From Actinomadura roseirufa (GTDB taxonomy: Bacteria > Actinomycetota > Actinomycetes > Streptosporangiales > Streptosporangiaceae), in NCBI RefSeq assembly GCF_900659635.1, contig NZ_CAACVB010000072.1:1-32754 (forward strand): a stretch of 32,754 bases of DNA, read 5' to 3'. Of the stretch, positions 23,111 to 29,571 are shown one piece after another. Numbering within the stretch: position 1 is the stretch's first letter; each line of letters begins with the position of its first letter. The translations under genes and the position numbers were made by a program. The notes below the pieces were generated by a model that had not been told where the DNA came from, made no database searches, and was given only the letters and a program-made list of their open reading frames with translations.

Positions 23111-23653
23111 TCAGCGGCGGCCGCCGAAGTCCCAGGGGTGGACTTCGATGTCGGCGTAGGTGTCCGGGGCCAGGACGGCGCGTGCGGCGTCCTGGGTTGA
23201 GGCTCTGAGGAGTGCCGCCGTTCCGAGCCAGGCGGTGCCGTCGTCCGACAACAGGGGGCCGTACGCGATCAGGTCGTCCTTGTCGGACGGGAGGACGGGG
23301 CCGGTGCCGCCGTCAGGAGCGAGGCCGAGGACGAGGAACCGGTCGCCGCCCGTCCGGCCGCCGGGGAAGTCCCACATGGTGCGGCCCAGCATGTTGCGCC
23401 ACCTGCGCAGCAGGACGTCCCGGTAGACGCCGGCCTGGTAGTTCGGCTCGTCGAAGGCGAACGCGCGGGCGGCGGCGGGGTCGGGCAGGTCGACGATGTG
23501 GACGCTGCCGGTGGCCGTGTCGCCGTCGAGGGTCGGGCCGCGGGCGATCAGGTCCTCCGCGTACCGGTCCATGTACGACCAGTGCGCCTCCGTCAGTTCG
23601 ACGCGCAGTGGCATCGAGCCCGGCCGGTCACGGTGGTAGCAGAAGAACTCCAT
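23111..23653 (-). CDS. YCII-related protein with two domains
   Basis: The 180-residue protein is made of two YCII-like ferredoxin-fold units. The first (about 1-85) has MEFFCYHRDRPGS, HWSYMDRYAEDLIARGPTL and GSVHIVDLPDPAAARAFAFDEPN. The second (about 100-180) has RFLVLGLAPDGG, DDLIAYGPLLSDDG and AALLRASTQDAARAVLAPDTYADIEVHPWDFGGR. YCII domains resemble muconolactone isomerase. Most are of unknown function; the His and Asp positions may be catalytic. The ATG at 23653 starts the domain and follows GGAGG. It reads away from the divergent SepF-like gene. Confidence 0.75.
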   Translation of the reverse strand: MEFFCYHRDRPGSMPLRVELTEAHWSYMDRYAEDLIARGPTLDGDTATGSVHIVDLPDPAAARAFAFDEPNYQAGVYRDVLLRRWRNMLGRTMWDFPGGRTGGDRFLVLGLAPDGGTGPVLPSDKDDLIAYGPLLSDDGTAWLGTAALLRASTQDAARAVLAPDTYADIEVHPWDFGGRR

Positions 23654-23722
23654 GTTCGCAGTGTCCTCCAACGGAACGATTGAGGGGCTTGATGTTCATG
23701 GGGATCGAGGGAGACTGGCGTC

Positions 23723-24220
23723 GTGATAGTCGAAACGGTGCGTCCCCGCGGTTACGACGAGGTCCGGCAGGTCGGGCAGTACTTCCGGGAGGGCGTCGTC
23801 GTCCTGATGGACCTGGAGTCCGTCGCGGACGACGAGGCACAGCAGCTCGTGGACTTCGCGGCGGGCCTCATCTGCGGGCGGGGAGGCGAGCTCGAACGGC
23901 TCAGCCCGACGCTGTTCCTGCTCATCCCGCCCGTCCCCGCGCGGTCGGGCGCCAGGACGAGCGTCGTCAAGAAGCTGTGCCCGCGCGACTACACCGAGGC
24001 GTTGTACGTGGGGCACTACTTCCGCAAGGGCCTGCCCGTTGTGATGGACCTCACGGCGATGTCCGAGGACGAGGCGCGGCAGCTCGTGGACTTCGCGGCG
24101 GGGCTCATCTGCGGGCGGGGAGGCGACCTGGAGCGGCTGAGCCCGAAGGTGTTCCTGCTGGTCCCCGCCTGGACGGACGGGACGGGCGGGAAGGGGCGGC
24201 CCGAGCGTCCCTCGGCATGA
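23723..24220 (+). CDS. Tandem SepF-domain protein
   Basis: The 165-residue protein consists of two SepF (DUF552) cores. Residues 2-70 have RPRGYDEVRQVGQYFREGVVVLMDLESV and QQLVDFAAGLICGRGGELERLSPTLFLLIP. Residues 81-149 have CPRDYTEALYVGHYFRKGLPVVMDLTAM and the same second half. SepF anchors FtsZ to the membrane and works as a dimer of one such domain. Here the dimer may be built into one chain. The usual N-terminal amphipathic membrane helix is missing. The repeats are 79 codons apart; 47 bases at 23843 and 24080 differ at one position. The GTG at 23723 follows GAGGGAG. It is an orphan, with no fts genes near. Confidence 0.85.
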   Translation: MIVETVRPRGYDEVRQVGQYFREGVVVLMDLESVADDEAQQLVDFAAGLICGRGGELERLSPTLFLLIPPVPARSGARTSVVKKLCPRDYTEALYVGHYFRKGLPVVMDLTAMSEDEARQLVDFAAGLICGRGGDLERLSPKVFLLVPAWTDGTGGKGRPERPSA

Positions 24221-24376
24221 CCGGGAGCGGACGTGGCGGCGAAGCATAGGGATGGTGGGAGCGTCGGCGGGTGAGTTTGCCTAAATCGTGATCTCTGTGG
24301 CCTTGTCCGGTCAGAGTTGGGCAGGCAGAGTCTCCCGGTGGCCAGCAACGGTGCCGGTCATGTCGGGAGGTGGGGT

Positions 24377-25810
24377 ATGGCCTCGGTCTTGGACGGGATG
24401 CTCAGGCGCAAGCCGATCGAGCAGATCGACGACGAAGCCGCGCCGTCCGGGCTGACCCGGACGCTGGGGCTCTGGCAGCTCACGGCGATCGGCATCGGCG
24501 GGATCATCGGTGCCGGGATCTTCTCCCTGGCGGGCGCGGTCGCCAACGAGAAGGCCGGTCCGGCGGTGCTGATCTCGTTTCTCGTCGCGGGCGTCGCGAG
24601 CGCGGCGGCGGCGTTCTCCTACGCCGAGTTCGCGGGGCTGATCCCGCGGGCGGGGTCGGCGTACACCTACGGGTACGCGGTGCTCGGCGAGTTCACCGGG
24701 TGGGCGATCGGCTGGGACCTGCTGCTGGAGTACACCGCGATCGTGGCGGTGGTCGCGATCGGGATATCCGGCTATTTCAACGATCTGCTCGGGTTCATGC
24801 ATGTCGACCTGCCGCTGTGGATGTCGGGGGCGCCGGGCACCGAGCCGAAGGGCGTGGCGGACGGCAGCTACAAGGTCAACCTGTTCGCGGCGCTGTTGTG
24901 CCTGCTGATCGCGTGGGTGCTGAACCTCGGGATGAGGAACGCGGCGCGGTTCGAGACGGCGCTGGTGTACCTCAAGGTCGGCATCGTGCTGCTGGTCATC
25001 GTGGTGGGCGTCTTCAAGATCAAGAGCGGCAACTACTCGCCGTTCGCCCCGTTCGGGCTGTCGGGGGCGTTCACCGGGGCCGCGACCGTGTTCTTCGCCG
25101 TGTTCGGGTACGACGCGATGTCGACGGCCGCGGAGGAGTCCCGGGAGGCCCGCAAGCACATGCCGAAGGCGATCATCTACTCGCTGGCGATCTCGATGGT
25201 GCTGTACGTGCTGGCGTGCCTGGTGCTGACGGGCATGGTGGACTACCGGGACATCAACCCGAACGCGGCGTTCTCGTCGGCGTTCAAGTCGGTGGGCCTG
25301 AACACCGTCGGGATCATCATCGCGGTCGGCGCGATCCTCGGCGTGCTGACGGTGCTGTTCACGTTCATGATGGGCGCGACGCGGGTGTGGTTCTCCATGA
25401 GCCGGGACGGCCTGCTGCCCGCGTGGTTCGCCCGGACGCACCCGACGCGGCACGTGCCGACGCGGATCACCTGGATCCTCGGCGCGGGTTCGGCGCTGAT
25501 CGCCGGGTTCCTGCCGATCGCGGAGGCCGCGGAGCTGACCAACATCGGGATCCTGCTCGCGTTCATCGTGGTCTGCGTCGCCGTGATCGTGCTGCGGTAC
25601 AGGCGTCCCGACCTGCCGCGCGAGTTCCGCACGCCGGGCATGCCGGTCGTGCCGATCGTCGGCGTGGTGTTCTCGATCTGGCTGATCACGTTCCTGGAAT
25701 GGCAGACGTGGGTGCGGTTCGCCGTCTGGTTCGTGCTGGGCTGCGTCGTCTACTTCGTCTACAGCCGCCGGCACTCCGCCCTGGAGGGACGGGAGAACCC
25801 CAAGCGCTGA
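24377..25810 (+). CDS. APC-superfamily amino acid permease (CAT-like)
   Basis: Cytoplasmic-membrane amino acid transporter of 477 residues with about 12 hydrophobic segments. The substrate-binding unwound helix 1 is GIGGIIGAGIF at 39-49. Other family features are FSYAEFAGLIPRAGSAYTYGY and the segment FAVFGYDAMSTAAEESREARKHMPKAI, which matches cationic-amino-acid-transporter-like permeases. The ATG at 24377 follows GGGAGG at the ideal distance. It is monocistronic, with a shared hairpin after it. The substrate is not determinable from sequence. Confidence 0.92.
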   Translation: MASVLDGMLRRKPIEQIDDEAAPSGLTRTLGLWQLTAIGIGGIIGAGIFSLAGAVANEKAGPAVLISFLVAGVASAAAAFSYAEFAGLIPRAGSAYTYGYAVLGEFTGWAIGWDLLLEYTAIVAVVAIGISGYFNDLLGFMHVDLPLWMSGAPGTEPKGVADGSYKVNLFAALLCLLIAWVLNLGMRNAARFETALVYLKVGIVLLVIVVGVFKIKSGNYSPFAPFGLSGAFTGAATVFFAVFGYDAMSTAAEESREARKHMPKAIIYSLAISMVLYVLACLVLTGMVDYRDINPNAAFSSAFKSVGLNTVGIIIAVGAILGVLTVLFTFMMGATRVWFSMSRDGLLPAWFARTHPTRHVPTRITWILGAGSALIAGFLPIAEAAELTNIGILLAFIVVCVAVIVLRYRRPDLPREFRTPGMPVVPIVGVVFSIWLITFLEWQTWVRFAVWFVLGCVVYFVYSRRHSALEGRENPKR

Positions 25811-25818
25811 CGGCACGA

Positions 25819-25871
25819 CGCCCTCCAGGCCGCAAGGAAAGGTTCTGAGCACGATCCCGGCCTGGAGGGCG
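25819..25871. terminator. Bidirectional terminator between permease and superoxide dismutase
   Basis: CGCCCTCCAGGCCG at 25819-25832 pairs perfectly over 14 bp with 25858-25871. It lies between convergent genes, so it serves both. Confidence 0.8.
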
Positions 25872-25894
25872 CCGTGGTCCCGGCGCCGCGCGCG

Positions 25895-26494
25895 CTAGGC
25901 GCGGGCGTTGTCGAAGCGGGTCTTCACGTCCGTCCAGTTGACGAGGTCCCAGAGTTTCTGCACGTAGTCGGGACGCACGTTGCGGTACTGGAGGTAGTAG
26001 GCGTGCTCCCAGGCGTCGAAGACCAGCAGCGGAGTGGAGTTCATGCCGATGTTGCCGTGGTGGTCGTAGACCTGCTCCACGACCAGGCGCTTACCGAGCG
26101 GCTCCCAGGCCAGCACGCCCCAGCCCGACCCCTGGACGAGGGCCGTCGCGCTGGACAGCTGCTTCCGGAACGCCTCGAACGAGCCGAAGTGCTCGTCGAT
26201 CGCGGCGGCCAGCTCGCCGTCGGGGCGGTCGCCGCCGTCGGGTGACAGGTTCTCCCAGAAGATCGAGTGCAGGACGTGGCCGGAGAGGTTGAACGCGAAG
26301 GTCTTCTCCAGGCCGACCAGCCCGCCGTACTGCTCCTTCTCGCGCGCTTCGGCGAGCTTCTCCAGCGTGTCGTTGGCGCCCTTGACATAGGCCGCGTGGT
26401 GCTTGGAGTGGTGCAGCTCCAGGATCTCGCCGGTGATCGCCGGTTCGAGGGCGGCGTAGTCGTAAGGAAGGTCGGGCAGCGTGTAGTCAGCCAT
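25895..26494 (-). CDS. Fe/Mn superoxide dismutase
   Basis: Cytoplasmic enzyme that converts superoxide to oxygen and peroxide. The 199-residue protein has the normal family length. Metal ligands are His28 (LELHHSKHH), His76 (GHVLHSIFW), Asp160 and His164 (DAWEHAYYLQY). I cannot settle iron against manganese from sequence. A candidate Nur box just upstream suggests it is the iron enzyme, kept off when nickel supports a nickel SOD. The ATG at 26494 has no clear ribosome site, so translation may be leaderless or weakly initiated. Confidence 0.93.
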   Translation of the reverse strand: MADYTLPDLPYDYAALEPAITGEILELHHSKHHAAYVKGANDTLEKLAEAREKEQYGGLVGLEKTFAFNLSGHVLHSIFWENLSPDGGDRPDGELAAAIDEHFGSFEAFRKQLSSATALVQGSGWGVLAWEPLGKRLVVEQVYDHHGNIGMNSTPLLVFDAWEHAYYLQYRNVRPDYVQKLWDLVNWTDVKTRFDNARA

Positions 26495-26504
26495 ACGGCC
26501 ACTA

Positions 26505-26521
26505 TTGCAAAGAGTTTGCAG
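26505..26521. promoter_or_regulatory. Probable Nur (nickel regulator) box for the superoxide dismutase
   Basis: TTGCAA-AGAGT-TTGCAG matches the Streptomyces Nur consensus as I recall it (tTGCaa-N5-ttGCAA) at all but the last base. It lies 11-27 bases upstream of the superoxide dismutase ATG. Confidence 0.55.
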
Positions 26522-26596
26522 GTACGTCCAACCCGCAACACTGTCCCGCCCGGAAAGGTCGCGGCGGACGTCGAGATCCGGCCGGCCGCTCCGACC

Positions 26597-26616
26597 GAAG
26601 GACGACCTCGTCCTTC
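26597..26616 (+). promoter_or_regulatory. 20-bp palindrome in front of the efflux pump gene
   Basis: GAAGGACGA-CC-TCGTCCTTC is a perfect 9-2-9 palindrome. It ends one base before the AGGAGAG ribosome site of the efflux gene. The shape suits a TetR-type operator, but no regulator gene is next to it. Confidence 0.55.
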
Positions 26617-26631
26617 AGGAGAGAGAGCGAT

Positions 26632-28182
26632 ATGACTCGCACGGAGCAGGACACCGCCGCCCTCGCCGGGCCCCGCGAGTGGCTGGGCCTGGTGGTCCTC
26701 GTCATCCCGACGTTGCTGGTCGCGATGGACCTGACCTCGCTGTTCCTCGCGCTCCCCCGGATCAGCACCGACCTGGGCGCGTCCGGCGCCGAGCAGTTGT
26801 GGATCAGTGACGGCTACGGCTTCCTGGTGGCCGGCTTCGTGATCACGATGGGCACGCTCGGCGACCGCGTCGGCCGCCGCCTGCTGCTGATCGGCGGCGC
26901 GGCGTTCGCGGCCCTGTCCATCGTCGGCGCCTACTCGGTGAACCCGGAGATGCTGATCCTCACCAGGGCGCTGCTGGGCATCGCGGGCGCGACCCTCATG
27001 CCCTCGACGCTGGCGCTGATCACCAACATGTTCCGGGACGGCGCGCAGCGCGGCCGGGCCATCGCGATCTGGGCCACCTGCCAGTTCACCGGGGGCGCGG
27101 CCGGGCCCGTCCTGGCCGGGACGCTGCTGCAGCACTTCTGGTGGGGCTCGGTGTTCCTGATCGCGGTGCCGGCCATGGCCGTCCTTCTGGTGGCCGGGCC
27201 GATCGTGCTGCCCGAGTTCCGCACCCCGTCCCGCGGACGGCTCGACCCGGTCAGCGTGGCGCTGTCGCTGGCGGCGGTCCTGCCGGTGGTGTACGGGCTC
27301 AAGCAGCTGGCCGTCGACGGATCGCGGGGCGCGCTCGTCCCGGTCGCGGCGATGGTCGCCGGCGTGGTGTTCGGTGTCGTGTTCGTCCGGCGGCAGCTCA
27401 CGCTGGAGACCCCGCTCCTGGACCTGCGGCTGCTGAGCAACCGGCCCTTCACGGCCGTCCTGATCGGCCTGGTGTTCGCGGGCGTCGCCATGGCCGGGAC
27501 GGGGCTCGCGGTCACGCAGTACCTCCAGGGCGTGCTGGACCACTCGCCGTTCATGTCGGCGCTGCTCATGGCGCCGATGGGCCTGGGAGTCGCGGTCGGC
27601 ACGATGACCGCGCCCGCGCTCGCCGGACGCGTGCGCCCGGCCACGGCGATCGCCGGCGGGCTGGCGGTGTCCGTCGTCGGCTGCCTTCTGCTGGCCCTGG
27701 TGGACGGGACCGGCGGCCTGCCGCTGCTCATCGCGGGCATCACCGTCCTCGCGCTCGGCACCGGGCCGCTCTTCGCGCTGGGCACCGGGCTGGTCATCGG
27801 ATCCGTCCCGCCCGAGCGGGCGGGCGCGGCGGCCTCGATGTCGGAGACCAGCAACTACCTCGGCGGCTCGCTGGGCCTCGGGGTGCTGGGCGCGGTCGGC
27901 GCCGCCATCTACCACTCCCGCATGGCGGACGTGGACGCGCCCGCCGCCGCGCGCCAGACGCTCGCCGGAGCCGACGCCGCCGCCCGCGGCCTGCCCGCCG
28001 ACCGGGCCACCGAGCTGCTCCACTCCGCCAACGGCGCCTTCACCGGCGCGCTGAACATCACCGGTGGCATCGCCGCCGTGCTCTTCGGCATCGTCGCGGT
28101 GCTGGTCGCCACGATGCGGTCCACCGGACGGCCCGAGCAGGCGGCGGGCCCGGCGGAGGCCGAGCTGGCCTCCGCGCCCTGA
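26632..28182 (+). CDS. DHA2-family drug efflux transporter (14-helix MFS)
   Basis: Proton-driven multidrug antiporter of the QacA/SmvA/EmrB type, 516 residues with about 14 hydrophobic segments. The helix 1 motif AMDLTSLFLALP carries Asp33. Motif A is GTLGDRVGRR at 74-83, and motif C is represented around QFTGGAAGPVLAGTLL. The ATG at 26632 follows AGGAGAGAGAG. A perfect 20-bp palindrome lies just upstream, implying a repressor that senses an exported compound. The final part of a lost reductase gene follows directly after the stop. The substrates are unknown; quaternary ammonium compounds and dyes are typical of the closest described relatives. Confidence 0.92.
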   Translation: MTRTEQDTAALAGPREWLGLVVLVIPTLLVAMDLTSLFLALPRISTDLGASGAEQLWISDGYGFLVAGFVITMGTLGDRVGRRLLLIGGAAFAALSIVGAYSVNPEMLILTRALLGIAGATLMPSTLALITNMFRDGAQRGRAIAIWATCQFTGGAAGPVLAGTLLQHFWWGSVFLIAVPAMAVLLVAGPIVLPEFRTPSRGRLDPVSVALSLAAVLPVVYGLKQLAVDGSRGALVPVAAMVAGVVFGVVFVRRQLTLETPLLDLRLLSNRPFTAVLIGLVFAGVAMAGTGLAVTQYLQGVLDHSPFMSALLMAPMGLGVAVGTMTAPALAGRVRPATAIAGGLAVSVVGCLLLALVDGTGGLPLLIAGITVLALGTGPLFALGTGLVIGSVPPERAGAAASMSETSNYLGGSLGLGVLGAVGAAIYHSRMADVDAPAAARQTLAGADAAARGLPADRATELLHSANGAFTGALNITGGIAAVLFGIVAVLVATMRSTGRPEQAAGPAEAELASAP

Positions 28183-28190
28183 CCCCGAGG

Positions 28191-28259
28191 GTGCGGGCCG
28201 GGCAGAACCTGGTGGTGGACGGCGGCCCGCTCGGCCCGGTCCCCGTCGGCCGGGTCTGA
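28191..28259 (+). pseudogene. C-terminal tail of a short-chain dehydrogenase
   Basis: Directly after the efflux gene a frame reads VRAGQNLVVDGGPLGP, then VPVGRV and stop. GQ-L-VDGG is the classic end of SDR oxidoreductases. Only about 22 residues remain. No in-frame N-terminal part is present, because the sequence before it is the efflux gene. It looks like the residue of a deletion or of the efflux gene's insertion. Confidence 0.55.
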
Positions 28260-28301
28260 GCGGGCCCCACCTCGCGGAGGGAGCCGCGAGGGCGGGCCCG
28301 C
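28260..28301 (+). terminator. Nested hairpin after the efflux gene
   Basis: GCGGGCCC (28260-28267) pairs with 28294-28301, and CTCGCGG (28271-28277) with 28284-28290, separated by symmetric 3-base internal loops. It is a likely terminator between the convergent efflux gene and the small basic protein gene. Confidence 0.65.
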
Positions 28302-28335
28302 CCAGAGTCACTACGGGGGTGGGGGCCGGTGCGGG

Positions 28336-28488
28336 TCAGTACCGGCGGCCGCCGCGCAGCTTCGCCAGCAGTCCGCGGGCCTTGGCCTGCGTGCGCGGGT
28401 CGCGGGCGTACCGTTCGGCCCTCGCGCGCGCCTTGCGTCCCTGCGGACTTCGCAGGAACCGCTGTATGCGGTCGGTGAGAGAAGCCAT
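28336..28488 (-). CDS. Small basic protein, hypothetical
   Basis: The 50-residue, strongly basic helical protein has LTDRIQRFLRSPQGRKARARAERYARDPRTQAKARGLLAKLRGG. The ATG at 28488 follows GAGGAGGAACAG, an excellent ribosome site. It lies 84 bases downstream of the ribonucleotide reductase beta gene on the same strand and could be co-transcribed. Small proteins of this kind are widespread in actinomycetes without known function; nucleic-acid binding is a guess from charge. Confidence 0.7.
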   Translation of the reverse strand: MASLTDRIQRFLRSPQGRKARARAERYARDPRTQAKARGLLAKLRGGRRY

Positions 28489-28572
28489 CTGTTCCTCCTC
28501 GGCCTCGTCCTGTCGGTTCAACGAGTGCCCAATCCGGAAAGTTCGGAACGTCCCTTTTGGAGGGAGTTCGGA

Positions 28573-29571
28573 TCAGAACGTCTCGTCGAACGCGACGCTC
28601 CCCGCCACACCGATCTGGTACGCCGACACGCGCCGCTCGAAGAAGTTCGACAGCTCCTGGACGTCCTGCAGCTCCATGAACGCGAACGGGTTGGCCGTCC
28701 CGTACCGGGCGGGCAGGCCGAGCCGCGCCAGCCGCTGATCGGCGACGTACTCCAGGTAGGCGCGCATGTCGGCGGCGCCCATGCCGGGCAGCCCGTCCCC
28801 GCACAGGTCGCGGGCGAAGGCCAGCTCCGCCTCGACGGCCTCCTCCATCATCCGGACGATCCGCGCGGTCATCGCCTCGTCGAACAGGCCGGGCTCCTCG
28901 GCCCGGACGGTGTCGACGACCGAGAACGCGAACTCCATGTGGAGAGACTCGTCGCGGAACACCCAGTTCGTCCCGGACGCCAGGCCGTTGAGCAGGCCCC
29001 GGGACCTGAGCCAGTACACGTAGGCGAACGCGCCGTAGAAGAACAGGCCCTCGATGCACGCCGCGAAGCAGATGAGGTTGAGCAGGAACGCGCGGCGGTC
29101 GGCGGCGGTGCGCAGCTCGTCCAGGGAGCCGAGCGAGTCGATCCAGCGGAAGCAGAACTCCGCCTTGGCCCGGATGGACGGGATGTGCTCGATCGCCGCG
29201 AACGCGCGGGCCCGCTCGTCCTGGTCGGGCAGGTAGGTGTCGAGGAGGGTCAGGTAGAACTGGACGTGCACGGCCTCCTCGAACAGCTGCCGCGACAGGT
29301 ACAGCCGCGCCTCGGGCGCGTTCACGTGCTTGTACAGGTTCAGCACGAGGTTGTTCGCGACGATCGAGTCGCCGGTGGCGAAGAACGCGACGAGCCGGTT
29401 GACCAGGTGCAGTTCGTCGGGCGTGAGGCGGGCGAGGTCCGCCAGGTCGGAGGCGAGATCGACCTCCTCCACCGTCCAGGTGTTGCGGATGGCGGCGCGG
29501 TAGCGCTCGTAGAAGTCGGGGTAGCGCATGGGCCGCAGGGTCAGGTCCATGCCGGGGTCGAGCAGCGGCAT
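28573..29571 (-). CDS. nrdB: Class Ia ribonucleotide reductase beta subunit
   Basis: Radical-generating small subunit of aerobic ribonucleotide reductase, 332 residues, with a ferritin-like helical core. The di-iron and radical signature EEAVHVQFY is present: it keeps the Glu-x-x-His ligands and places a Tyr four residues after the His, as in E. coli Tyr122. FRDESLHMEF supplies the second ligand set (Glu and His). The ATG overlaps the last base of the nrdA stop (TAATG at 29569-29573), so the genes are coupled. In Streptomyces the operon continues with nrdS; no such gene follows here. Confidence 0.93.
   Translation of the reverse strand: MPLLDPGMDLTLRPMRYPDFYERYRAAIRNTWTVEEVDLASDLADLARLTPDELHLVNRLVAFFATGDSIVANNLVLNLYKHVNAPEARLYLSRQLFEEAVHVQFYLTLLDTYLPDQDERARAFAAIEHIPSIRAKAEFCFRWIDSLGSLDELRTAADRRAFLLNLICFAACIEGLFFYGAFAYVYWLRSRGLLNGLASGTNWVFRDESLHMEFAFSVVDTVRAEEPGLFDEAMTARIVRMMEEAVEAELAFARDLCGDGLPGMGAADMRAYLEYVADQRLARLGLPARYGTANPFAFMELQDVQELSNFFERRVSAYQIGVAGSVAFDETF

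Noticed and set aside
26041..28311. Long minus-strand frame over the efflux pump and superoxide dismutase
   Set aside because: Gln/Arg/Asp-rich shadow; the pump and the dismutase have clear motifs on their own frames.
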